IMG/VR virus record: IMGVR_UViG_3300042451_000749
Span: 1-35,274 of that record
Reading direction: 5' to 3' (one strand)
From: a virus
Length of the DNA stretch: 35,274 nucleotides
Program-made: the position numbers and the translations under genes
Part shown: one piece after another, positions 16,684-25,054 of the stretch
How the letters are laid out: every line of letters starts with the position of its first letter
Position numbering within the stretch: the stretch's first letter is position 1
The notes under the pieces: model-generated
What the model was told of the DNA's origin: nothing
The model's database searches: none
The model's input: only the letters and a program-made list of their open reading frames with translations

Positions 16684-16872
16684 TTATCTTTTAATCGAAT
16701 CAGAATATTTCTTTGTATTCAAAGCACCACCTCTAGCTTTAGCTAAAGCTTTATCATCGGCTGATAAATCCAATCCACCATCTTTTTCAATTTTGGTTTT
16801 ATCTCCACCTTTTAAATCGGCTTTACCTGTTGTTGGTACTCCGTTTTTATAAATATCAATTATACTTGCCAT
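16684..16872 (-). CDS. 62-aa Lys/Gly/Asp-rich small protein, function unknown
   Basis: A small, highly hydrophilic protein beginning MASIIDIYKNGVPTTGKADL and ending NTKKYSDSIKR, with no membrane segment and little predicted order in the middle. No family is recognised. It starts a short operon (62-aa protein, SegE-like, 66-aa protein) with 3-4 nt gaps. An ATATTTAT box lies 22 nt upstream, in the 34-nt gap after a virion protein gene. The box suggests late expression, so a minor virion or assembly protein is possible. Confidence that the gene is real comes from tight packing and the promoter box, not from homology. Confidence 0.55.
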   Translation of the reverse strand: MASIIDIYKNGVPTTGKADLKGGDKTKIEKDGGLDLSADDKALAKARGGALNTKKYSDSIKR

Positions 16873-16894
16873 TTTTTAGTATTTGTTTGTTTAT

Positions 16895-16902
16895 ATAAAT
16901 AT
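16895..16902 (-). promoter_or_regulatory. Candidate late promoter box (ATATTTAT) before the 62-aa gene
   Basis: The minus strand reads GGTTATATTTATATAAAC, 22 nt upstream of the start. The 12-nt stretch GGTTATATTTAT is shared exactly with the copy at 19757-19764. Confidence 0.5.
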
Positions 16903-16906
16903 AACC

Positions 16907-17767
16907 TTATGTATCAAAACGAACAATGAAGTTCAACGGGTAATCTGGTAATGATTTTATTGGTTGTGGTAACTTAGCAACAGCTACCATATTTAAATCA
17001 TCATCATATAAACCGATTGTAGTAATATATGGGGCTAAATAAGAGCCAGTAGTGTCTAATGAACTACTATAATCATATTCACCAAATCCGCTAAAAACAT
17101 TAGGATTTACATTAGATTGAATGGAATGTAATTTAATTTTACCAAATGTACCATCGGCATCATAATCTACTGCTGTTGGGTTTTGTGAAACATTAAACTC
17201 CGATTCCAATACTGATAAAAGAATTTCATTTTCATAAATTGTTTTAGTAGAACGAAAGTTTAATGTATATTGAGATAACACGGACCCACTAACGATATCC
17301 CTTGTCAATATAACCAACCCTCTATCATAAAATATATTACCAGCTACATTACTTCCAGAATCTATAAGATTTGAGTACCCATCATCTTCGTATATTTTAC
17401 TACTTTGCTCATCTTCTAATCTTACACTACCAACTTTAACACCCTCTCCATAATATATCTGTGGGATTGATATTACAGCAAACTCATTACTTAAGTTTCT
17501 TTCATCCGTGGATGTATATGATTTTCGTAAACCAACTTCGGTTATTATTGATGCTGTATCTGCGTTTCTATAAAATTGTGATTTTACTGATTCATATAAA
17601 ACCTTTCTAACAAATCCGTGAGTTTTTTCATCAGAATTCACATCTATTAATGTATTATCTGGAGATTCTCCAAATAATGGATACACATCATTTTCATCCA
17701 ATGTCCATTCTTTATAAACTTTGATTGGTCTTGTAATTATATCAGATTTAGGAATTTCTTTAATCAT
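16907..17767 (-). CDS. Virion structural protein, paralogue of the next upstream gene
   Basis: A 286-aa protein with no signal or membrane segment. The C-terminal 100 residues match the preceding 412-aa protein: a Gln/Ser-Asn-Pro-Thr-x-x-D-x-D-A-D-G element (about 196-208), then YITTIGLYDDDLNMVAVAKL (about 248-267) with a Gln-Pro shortly after, and an alternating beta ending (LNFIVRF). An internal IFYDRGLVILTR (about 146-157) also parallels the other's LFYPDRGIIVLNAR. These elements recur in large T4-like phages in genes for virion proteins of unassigned position. It is the first gene after the terminator at 17803-17820 and has its own late-type box only 14 nt before the ATG, so it may be expressed separately from its paralogue. 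Confidence 0.7.
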   Translation of the reverse strand: MIKEIPKSDIITRPIKVYKEWTLDENDVYPLFGESPDNTLIDVNSDEKTHGFVRKVLYESVKSQFYRNADTASIITEVGLRKSYTSTDERNLSNEFAVISIPQIYYGEGVKVGSVRLEDEQSSKIYEDDGYSNLIDSGSNVAGNIFYDRGLVILTRDIVSGSVLSQYTLNFRSTKTIYENEILLSVLESEFNVSQNPTAVDYDADGTFGKIKLHSIQSNVNPNVFSGFGEYDYSSSLDTTGSYLAPYITTIGLYDDDLNMVAVAKLPQPIKSLPDYPLNFIVRFDT

Positions 17768-17781
17768 TTATTATTTTTTAT

Positions 17782-17789
17782 ATAAATAT
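17782..17789 (-). promoter_or_regulatory. Candidate late promoter box (ATATTTAT) right after a terminator
   Basis: The minus strand reads GAAATATTTATATAAAA, 14 nt from the start codon and 13 nt downstream of the terminator stem. The position between a terminator and a gene start is what a promoter requires. Confidence 0.5.
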
Positions 17790-17797
17790 TTCTTAAA

Positions 17798-17820
17798 CTA
17801 AAAACCCCCTTTCGGGGGTT
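17798..17820 (-). terminator. Rho-independent terminator after the 412-aa virion gene
   Basis: On the minus strand AACCCCC (17820-17814), a GAAA tetraloop (17813-17810) and GGGGGTT (17809-17803) are followed by TTTTAGTTT. It is a 7-bp, GC-rich stem in a very AT-rich setting, with a stable GNRA loop, 24 nt after the stop codon. It separates the 412-aa gene from its 286-aa paralogue. Confidence 0.9.
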
Positions 17821-17843
17821 CTTATATTGTGTTTATTTTTTAA

Positions 17844-19082
17844 TTAGAATGATAATTTAACTTTAATAAGTACTTCCTTATCAAACGATTTAACTACCGG
17901 TTGTGATGTTTTTGCAATAGCTATCAATTCGTTTGAATCATTATATAATCCAATTGTTGTTATATACGTTTGTGGGTCAGTTTCAAATGTAGATTCTACA
18001 AAGAAACCATCTGCATCGATATATGTAGGATTATTAGAGTAATTAAACTCTCTATTTGTTGCTCTTACAAAGAAGTGTTGAGTAGAAATGTTTTCAGTTC
18101 TACGTGCTTCAAAATCACCACCTCTTTGAATTGCCTGTAATAATCTATATTGATTAAACTGCTCTGATGTTTGAAGATGTGATGGAGATACACTACCACT
18201 TTGAATGATAGCACCATCTTTTGTGTAAATTGTTTGGTTTGCAATAGTACCCAAAGTAGAACCAATTGCTCTTGCATTAAGTACGATTATACCTCTATCA
18301 GGATAGAATAAACCATATCCTTCATTAGTAGCAGCATCAACTGTTGTGTTGATTGTAGCTTCGTTTTCAGTTCCTAAGTTCAATGAACCAGAAACTACTT
18401 TGAATACTCTACCACTTAAACCTAAGTCATCTCCAAATTTCTTACCACTATTATCAATAAAATGGAATGTACCATTTCCACCAGTCAATGTTAATGACCA
18501 GTTACCAGCATCCATTTTTTCTCTAAAACGGCTTCTAGCTACATTTATAATATAAATTGAATTTGCATCAACTTCAATACCAGATGCATTTTCAAAAGAG
18601 AACTTACTATCGGTTGGGTCTAATAACATTGAACGGTATTGTGCGTATGTTGCTTTTGTTGCAAGTAATGCAGAATCGTTAGTTGCTAAATTCATAGAAC
18701 CACTACCATTAACATGTCCGTATGCAACTGCAAATTGAACTTCTGCGGTATCAGAAAATGCTATTGGGTTATAATCGTACACATTAGTGTAATAATATCC
18801 GCTTGTTGCGGTAGTTTGAGCAGATGCTGTAAAGAATTGTGCTAAAGAACCAGAATCACCAGACCATAATCCGGTTGTTACTACTTCTATTTTAGCGTTT
18901 ACTTTATCAAAATCACCAAATCTCTTATAAATACCAGTAGCTACCCCAGCACCGGTTGAAATTTGTTGTCCAGCCGGTAATACAGAGTTAAGCAAAGTTA
19001 CTAACTGATTTGAATCAATCGTACCTGTATTTGCCAAATCTCTAATTTGGGCGGTTATATTTGGGTCATTAATTAGTGCCAT
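17844..19082 (-). CDS. Virion structural protein (beta-rich, 412 aa)
   Basis: A soluble, beta-rich protein. The N-terminus is helical (ITAQIRDLANTG, then QLVTLLNSVLPAGQ), followed by KRFGDFDKVNAKIEVVTTGLWSG. The middle is Ser/Thr/Gly-rich with many short strands. The C-terminus carries the NPTYIDADGF and YITTIGLYNDSNELIAIAK elements shared with the 286-aa neighbour, showing that the two are paralogous. I recognise this combination as a conserved virion protein of large myoviruses, but not its exact place in the particle. It begins 16 nt after the preceding gene, with no late-type box in that gap, so it is likely cotranscribed with it. A strong terminator follows. Function is inferred from context and family resemblance only. 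Confidence 0.7.
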   Translation of the reverse strand: MALINDPNITAQIRDLANTGTIDSNQLVTLLNSVLPAGQQISTGAGVATGIYKRFGDFDKVNAKIEVVTTGLWSGDSGSLAQFFTASAQTTATSGYYYTNVYDYNPIAFSDTAEVQFAVAYGHVNGSGSMNLATNDSALLATKATYAQYRSMLLDPTDSKFSFENASGIEVDANSIYIINVARSRFREKMDAGNWSLTLTGGNGTFHFIDNSGKKFGDDLGLSGRVFKVVSGSLNLGTENEATINTTVDAATNEGYGLFYPDRGIIVLNARAIGSTLGTIANQTIYTKDGAIIQSGSVSPSHLQTSEQFNQYRLLQAIQRGGDFEARRTENISTQHFFVRATNREFNYSNNPTYIDADGFFVESTFETDPQTYITTIGLYNDSNELIAIAKTSQPVVKSFDKEVLIKVKLSF

Positions 19083-19098
19083 TTTATATATCTATTTT

Positions 19099-19722
19099 TT
19101 ATGCTTTATAAGTTACAGCTACTGGAATTGTTTCTGAACCACCAGTTTCATTTCCGTATACCGTTATTGTTGTTGAAATATCAATTGTCAAGTTTGGATT
19201 TGGTGTGAATCTAAATTCTAAACCACTTACCACTTGTGCAGTTGTTGTAATTTCTTCTCCTAAGAAAACAGGAACACTTCCAACGTTGGTAGCTCCTCTA
19301 GTCACAGTAATAGTACCGGCTCTTTGGTCAGTTAATACTACGGTATATCCAGCGTTTGTATTTCCAGATGGAGATGTTGTTGGAGTTAATCCTACACCAC
19401 CTTCAGTTTGATTAACCGCAATACGTGGTACACCAAATCTAACAACAGGAATTTGAGTTGTTCCTTTTGGAAGGGTAACTAATTTATATCTTAATACTTG
19501 TGTTTCATCAGGCGATGCTTCCGTAATAGGAATAGCTCTAATCGCTGAATCATAATAAGCAGAACCTTTTGGATGCGCTGGTTCATAAAGCGTATAATCA
19601 ATCTCATCATCTCCCAAAGAAAACTTTGAAATGTTTAATGATTGACCGGATGCTAATTTTTGTCTTCCTTTTTTGGTAAGAATTGCATCTACTGTAATTT
19701 CGGTATTATCTAAATATGCCAT
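19099..19722 (-). CDS. Virion structural protein with conserved MAxLDN N-terminus (207 aa)
   Basis: I place the start at 19722, giving a protein beginning MAYLDNTEITVDAILTKKGR, and not at the 19770 ATG. That N-terminus, continuing through LASGQSLNISKFSLGDDEIDY, is a recurrent opening of virion proteins in large phages (usually MAFLDNxxxxxxDAxLTxxGRxRLA). The extra 16 residues of the longer form are Lys-rich and unrelated, and would overlap a candidate late box at 19757-19764. After the FGDDEI part come LRYKLVTLPKGTTQIPVVRFGVPRI and a C-terminal domain of about 100 residues that looks like an immunoglobulin-like sandwich (GYTVVLTDQRAGTITVTRGA onward). The exact virion role is unknown. It is followed after 16 nt by the 412-aa virion gene. 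Confidence 0.75.
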   Translation of the reverse strand: MAYLDNTEITVDAILTKKGRQKLASGQSLNISKFSLGDDEIDYTLYEPAHPKGSAYYDSAIRAIPITEASPDETQVLRYKLVTLPKGTTQIPVVRFGVPRIAVNQTEGGVGLTPTTSPSGNTNAGYTVVLTDQRAGTITVTRGATNVGSVPVFLGEEITTTAQVVSGLEFRFTPNPNLTIDISTTITVYGNETGGSETIPVAVTYKA

Positions 19723-19756
19723 TTGATATTGTTTTTTTAATTCTTTATTATCTAAA

Positions 19757-19764
19757 ATAAATAT
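19757..19764 (-). promoter_or_regulatory. Candidate late promoter box (ATATTTAT) before the MAxLDN virion gene
   Basis: The minus strand reads GGTTATATTTATTTTAG, 34 nt from the preferred start at 19722 but inside the coding frame if the 19770 start were used. It supports the shorter start. Confidence 0.45.
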
Positions 19765-19785
19765 AACCAATTAATATTTTCATTC

Positions 19786-22700
19786 TTAATCCACTTCAAG
19801 TATTGGTTCACCACTACCTCTACCCGTCTTAGCCACTCTAAGAATGTTAGGATTAGTACTAAATGTTTCAACCGGTGATAATCCGTCCGGTGTAGTTGCT
19901 ATTGTTTGATACGAACCTTTGAAATAAGAACGTTGTAATCCCTCTGATAAATTATTCTTAAATCGATAGTGTGTTGGTAGATATCCATTTATAGCCTGAA
20001 CCTCTACAACATCATTTCCAATTGCAACACTACCACTAAACGGTAAAACCGAAACTCTATATTTGTTTCTTATTACTGGTTGTTTTCTGTATTTTATTTG
20101 GTCACCAGGCTGATATCCTGCCACAGGATATCCAGATATTTGAACTTGCTCAAATTCCGTATATTGTTCTTTAACTAAGAACATAGATTTTCTACTTCCA
20201 GTTGTTTCTGAATTACCAAATACACCTTCCCAATATCTAACCAAACCATTACCTTTTTTAGCATACAATCCAAATCCAGCATTTGCCAATGAATCTCTTT
20301 CCATTCCTATTTGAGTAGATGAAAATACATCAACACTACCAAGTAAAGTTTCTCCAGTTGGACAGAATATATTAGCAGAGCCCGTATTTGGATATGTAGG
20401 AAATTCCGTATTTAAATTATTACTTAAATTATAAACTATACTACCATGATACGAAGGGTTTGTACCTTCTAATAATATATTATCGTTTGCTTCAACTATT
20501 GTATCATAGTTTGGTAAATCTACGTTAAATTCAGTTAAATCTTTTAAATCTAAAACAGAATTTTTAACCAAATATTCCAAATCTATTTTAGTATCATCCC
20601 TAGTATCCACCGTTGTATCATAATCATTTTTTAATGATTCTGCTTTTCTCCAACTAGTTTTACTTCTTTCTAAATAGTGAGGTTCGATTAATAATCCCTT
20701 TGATATCTTTGCTCTAGCAGGTGCTAAATCTGCCATAACATCAAATAGGGATTTATCAATATATTTTACTAAACGTATATATTCATAGATATCTCTATTC
20801 GCAAGTCTTTCAAAATAATATTCTCTTAAATCTTCTAATTTTTTATAACTATCTTTATATTCATCCGATGGGTCACCAATATAGTTATCAATATTAAAAT
20901 CACCAAACGCTTTTAAGATATCCATATTCAATTCTTTTGTTGGTGAAAAGAATAATCCTAAACGATTTGTATCTATTGGTGCCTGGTCAAATGCTTTTTT
21001 AGTTGCTCTAGTTTTGTATGATAAATCGGTAACCAATGATGCTGATTCAAATCTTATTTTATTAGAATATGTTAATCCCAACGATGGTACATTAGCTGTT
21101 ACCGTTCTATCGTATGGAGTGTATTGATATGGGTATGTTGGTGCAGACCACATATTACTTGCCGATGCAAATTGTTCTCCATAACTCTCATTGATTGCTA
21201 CGTTTTTAATATTAGGGTCTAAATTTCTATCTTTTGGGTATTCAAAATCCAAACGGAATACTAAATCTGCAGTAGATGCTGTAAATGAATTACCATTAAT
21301 TGCATCTGGAAATAGTGTGTGATTTTCAAACTTACTCCTTTGCAATGGCGTTTTCCATAAACGGAATTCATCTAAATTACCATCAAACCCATTACCACCA
21401 ATTTGTAAATAAGAACCAGTCTCCCATTGAGTATCATCGGTTGCTAAAGACATACTAACAAATGTAGTTATTCGACTTCCATTAGATGTAGCTAACCATA
21501 CCTCAAACCAAGAAGATGAGTCAGGACTATTATGTCTATTAATTAATACGTTTGTATAGTTTTCCGTTGATATAGGAAAATCTAAACTTCCTGTTTTTAA
21601 ATCAGGTCCATACGCGTATGGTTCATCATCTATATATGCTATATAGTATTCAGCAGTATTTGATATACTTTCGGAAAAATAAGTACTTGTTGATTGGTCA
21701 CCACCAAAATTTAATTCTAATTTTGCAAATGAACCAGTTGTTTTTACCAAATCTAAACTCCATTCACTTCCCGATATCAATGTATATATTGGGTTTGGCG
21801 TTGTTGTTGGCTTTATTCTAAACTCAACTGCATTTGGATAATCACCAAATCCAGATATTACTTTCCAAGGTATGTTTACCTTCGAGTTTTCTTTTAAATA
21901 AATTGCAGCAGTTCTATCATCAAACGTAAATTGCGTACTACCACCCTTTGTTGGGTCTTGTGGTCCTCCAAATTCCATTATAGTCAACATAGATTGTGGT
22001 ACACCATAACAAGCCATAATAGCTTTCATAGCTCTACCAGTTCCTTTATGCTTTAATAGATAAGGTAGGTTATTTAAAATTCTTCTCCATACTTCATTAT
22101 TAGCATCTTCTAAACTTCTTCCATATTTTTGAACACCTTCTTCATTAGTACCAAACGCATATTCCCAAAGGAATTGAGAATCAAATGCTCTCTTTCCTTT
22201 CCATCCCATAGCATCCAACATTTGATATACCATAGTATTTGTTATACCAACATCCTGTTTATGTTCTAAATTTTTATTAGCTTTTAATGCATTTATGTAA
22301 CACCATAAGATATCAAAGTGCTGACCAATCATATCTAAAAATAATAAGAAATCTGAATTCTGATAATCTTCTATCAAATATTCAGGCATATTATTTTTCA
22401 TAGAATTTGTATTACCCACATCATAAGTTCCTCCAGTATTGGTTGCATATTCAAACCAACTAACTGAATCATTATTATTCCAACTTTTTAACACTCTATA
22501 TGTTACTCCATTAGGTGCTAAATAATTTTGTTTTGGAAAAGCAAGTAAATGTTCAGTTTTATATAACCATTTTTCAAATCCATCAAATCCTTTTAATAAA
22601 TTATTTATTTTAGTTGCTAATCTTTGAATCTCACCGGTTTGAGAAAATCCTTTATCACCAGAATATACTTCCCAATTCAATGTATATAATGAATCTTCAG

Positions 22701-25026
22701 TAACTATATCATCACCACCGTCAGTTAATAATGCCGCTTGAATTTCTTCATAAGGTGGAGTAAATGTAGTAGCCAATAAAGCTTGATATTTAAATCTTAA
22801 ATCTTCTAATATTTTTATTTTATAATAAAAATTATTAACTCTTTCTTCGGCAGACCCAAAGTGTACAAAATTACTCCAACTATATTCCGAACCAATTACA
22901 TACTGAATGTTTAATTTTTCGGTATCAATCGCGTTTTGTTCAGCAAATTTATTTATTAAATCAGTCGAAGTATATGAACCACTTGCTATAAGTTCATCAT
23001 ATACTTTAAATCCAATACCATTATCAGGCTCTAAAGAAAAATTAGGCCCTTTTAGTGGTGGACAAAATGATGTATCAACTCCACTAATTGTTATAGTTTC
23101 AATTATCGGGTCAGCTTGTAATTTGGAAATCCAAACTTGTTGATTAGGCTGAATCGTTGTTGGTAATGGTTCGTATAATTTTAAAATTAAGGAACCCTGG
23201 CTACCTGTCCAAGTTGTAATTACTTTATTATCGCCATTTCCTAAATGTAATAAATGCGTAAGATACTTAGATGAATCTATTTGAAAAGGTCTATCATCAA
23301 ATTGATTTACAAATCCTTCTACCAATCTACTTATCGCAACTTCTCTTGGGATTGTTAAATCACCTTTATCGAAGTTTATAGTTATTACTTCCGTCTTACC
23401 AATAACAACTTCTTTACCACTTTCGTTATAAGGTACTAATTTTAAAATAATTGATATTTTATCAGTATCTTCAAACGTTTGAGATGAATCTAAATCTAAT
23501 AGTTGTTGAAAATTTAAAACAACATTTCCGCTAGCCGCAGCTTTAATAAACTTATCACTTCCAACTTTATATATTCTTACATAATCGGTACTTACTGAAT
23601 CGTATGATATGTTAAAATTTACATTAGTACCAACATAATCAGGACCAAATAATTCCGATGGATAACTTATATTTCTAATATCAGGTACCCCTACCCAAAT
23701 ATCTTTTGTTGCGTTAATTGTTAATTCTAAGGATTCACCATCACCTCTTGTATTGGATGGGACTATAATTATTTTATATACACCGATATCAGAAAACGCA
23801 TACGGTGGTAATGATATTACAAATTCATTTTCCGTTGGTACATTGTATTCTAATTCTTTTTGATTAACATAAACCTTTATAGATTGTATATTTGTTTCTT
23901 TTACCAAACCAATAGGAATTGGTGCACCAGAATTTAAATTATATAATCTTTTTGTTTCTGGATTACTTAATCTAAGGATTGCAACATCTTCTAAAATTGG
24001 TTCAATAACGGCTTCCGATGTAATGTTTATAATATCTCCCTCTACCGCATCAAACCTAAATAATAAACTTTCGTTTGATTGTGCAGTTAAATCCTGAACT
24101 ATTTCAGTATTTCGTATTAATTGTATAGATGTAATTCGATATAATGATTTATCCGCACTTCTTATTACACTAGGTCTATCTGATTTAATAGGAACTTCGG
24201 TAGTACCACTTGTAATTCTTTGTACACCATCACTAAGTGATATAGCTTTTTTATTTACAAATTCAATACTATTATCAATACCATTTAAATTTATTTTTAT
24301 TTTACTTTCAGATGGAATTGGGTCTACTGGAATTGGGTCTTCTTTTTTTACTACAAGTTCATTGAAATCTAATACCTGTATTTTATCCTCTATATTATAA
24401 TTAAATTCTTGTAATACATCGTTTTTATAGTATTCAATCTTTATAGTGAATAAAGGTGTAGATGAATATACCAAAGATGCATTTGATAAATCAAGTAATC
24501 CTCTGGTTGTATAATTTACTAAACTATCATAGGGATTTACATTTATTCCAAAATTGTAATTTGGATTTTGAACAACACTTACTACATATTTTTCATTTGA
24601 AGTATATCCTTCTTTTTGCAAAGTAACAATTGCAGATGATAATGAAAGTTCACTTATTGTTTTTCTAAATGTATGTGGAGTTGTTTTAAAAATGTTTTCA
24701 TTACTTATAAAAACAGATGCATTGGAAACATTAGATGATACTCTAAATGTATATGATGAATCACTATTAGCTAATCCAGGCTGACTTGTTATTGGTACAT
24801 ACGGCGTTTCTCCATTTTGTGATGGTTCACTTGGAGTAGTAATTGCATCACTTGGTACAGGTATAACAATCCCAGTAAATCCGTACTCATCAGCACCTCT
24901 GACACCAGATGAACCACCCGCACCAGCACCACCCCCATAGGATAGGCCAGATACAGGGTCCGAATCACTTAGTAAATAACTATTGTATTCGGAATTTGGG
25001 TTTTGTACATCAATTCTGTCTGCCAT
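19786..25026 (-). CDS. Large baseplate/tail protein with tail-protein-I-like and LamG-like regions (1746 aa)
   Basis: A multi-domain virion protein. The N-terminus has a flexible Gly/Ser stretch (about 29-42) followed by several beta domains to about residue 650. Residues of about 940-1020 contain LWEYAFG, then VWRRILNNLPYLLKHKGTGR and AIMACYGV. This helical pattern with Leu-Pro-Leu-Leu-x-Lys-x-Lys-Gly-Thr is typical of proteins related to the P2 tail protein I / baseplate wedge group, which link the baseplate to fibres. Residues of about 1030-1240 look like a concanavalin/LamG sandwich (VEFRIKPTTT, LNFGG, GNGFDGNLDEFRLW). The last 500 residues include ARAKISKGLLIEPHYLERSK. By context it could be the peripheral wedge to which fibres attach, with the LamG part binding sugar; that is inference. 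No membrane segment is seen. Confidence 0.72.
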   Translation of the reverse strand: MADRIDVQNPNSEYNSYLLSDSDPVSGLSYGGGAGAGGSSGVRGADEYGFTGIVIPVPSDAITTPSEPSQNGETPYVPITSQPGLANSDSSYTFRVSSNVSNASVFISNENIFKTTPHTFRKTISELSLSSAIVTLQKEGYTSNEKYVVSVVQNPNYNFGINVNPYDSLVNYTTRGLLDLSNASLVYSSTPLFTIKIEYYKNDVLQEFNYNIEDKIQVLDFNELVVKKEDPIPVDPIPSESKIKINLNGIDNSIEFVNKKAISLSDGVQRITSGTTEVPIKSDRPSVIRSADKSLYRITSIQLIRNTEIVQDLTAQSNESLLFRFDAVEGDIINITSEAVIEPILEDVAILRLSNPETKRLYNLNSGAPIPIGLVKETNIQSIKVYVNQKELEYNVPTENEFVISLPPYAFSDIGVYKIIIVPSNTRGDGESLELTINATKDIWVGVPDIRNISYPSELFGPDYVGTNVNFNISYDSVSTDYVRIYKVGSDKFIKAAASGNVVLNFQQLLDLDSSQTFEDTDKISIILKLVPYNESGKEVVIGKTEVITINFDKGDLTIPREVAISRLVEGFVNQFDDRPFQIDSSKYLTHLLHLGNGDNKVITTWTGSQGSLILKLYEPLPTTIQPNQQVWISKLQADPIIETITISGVDTSFCPPLKGPNFSLEPDNGIGFKVYDELIASGSYTSTDLINKFAEQNAIDTEKLNIQYVIGSEYSWSNFVHFGSAEERVNNFYYKIKILEDLRFKYQALLATTFTPPYEEIQAALLTDGGDDIVTEDSLYTLNWEVYSGDKGFSQTGEIQRLATKINNLLKGFDGFEKWLYKTEHLLAFPKQNYLAPNGVTYRVLKSWNNNDSVSWFEYATNTGGTYDVGNTNSMKNNMPEYLIEDYQNSDFLLFLDMIGQHFDILWCYINALKANKNLEHKQDVGITNTMVYQMLDAMGWKGKRAFDSQFLWEYAFGTNEEGVQKYGRSLEDANNEVWRRILNNLPYLLKHKGTGRAMKAIMACYGVPQSMLTIMEFGGPQDPTKGGSTQFTFDDRTAAIYLKENSKVNIPWKVISGFGDYPNAVEFRIKPTTTPNPIYTLISGSEWSLDLVKTTGSFAKLELNFGGDQSTSTYFSESISNTAEYYIAYIDDEPYAYGPDLKTGSLDFPISTENYTNVLINRHNSPDSSSWFEVWLATSNGSRITTFVSMSLATDDTQWETGSYLQIGGNGFDGNLDEFRLWKTPLQRSKFENHTLFPDAINGNSFTASTADLVFRLDFEYPKDRNLDPNIKNVAINESYGEQFASASNMWSAPTYPYQYTPYDRTVTANVPSLGLTYSNKIRFESASLVTDLSYKTRATKKAFDQAPIDTNRLGLFFSPTKELNMDILKAFGDFNIDNYIGDPSDEYKDSYKKLEDLREYYFERLANRDIYEYIRLVKYIDKSLFDVMADLAPARAKISKGLLIEPHYLERSKTSWRKAESLKNDYDTTVDTRDDTKIDLEYLVKNSVLDLKDLTEFNVDLPNYDTIVEANDNILLEGTNPSYHGSIVYNLSNNLNTEFPTYPNTGSANIFCPTGETLLGSVDVFSSTQIGMERDSLANAGFGLYAKKGNGLVRYWEGVFGNSETTGSRKSMFLVKEQYTEFEQVQISGYPVAGYQPGDQIKYRKQPVIRNKYRVSVLPFSGSVAIGNDVVEVQAINGYLPTHYRFKNNLSEGLQRSYFKGSYQTIATTPDGLSPVETFSTNPNILRVAKTGRGSGEPILEVD

Positions 25027-25038
25027 TTTTTATTACTT

Positions 25039-25046
25039 TATAAGTA
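25039..25046 (-). promoter_or_regulatory. Weak late-type box before the 1746-aa gene
   Basis: The minus strand reads AAATACTTATAAAG, one base off the AAATATTTATA form, 12 nt before the start in a 28-nt gap. Its position agrees with the other boxes but the match is imperfect. Confidence 0.25.
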
Positions 25047-25054
25047 TTTTTATT

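Noticed and set aside
19723-19770. Longer start of the MAxLDN virion protein at 19770
   Set aside because: The extra 16 residues match nothing in the conserved N-terminus and would place a candidate promoter box inside the coding region.
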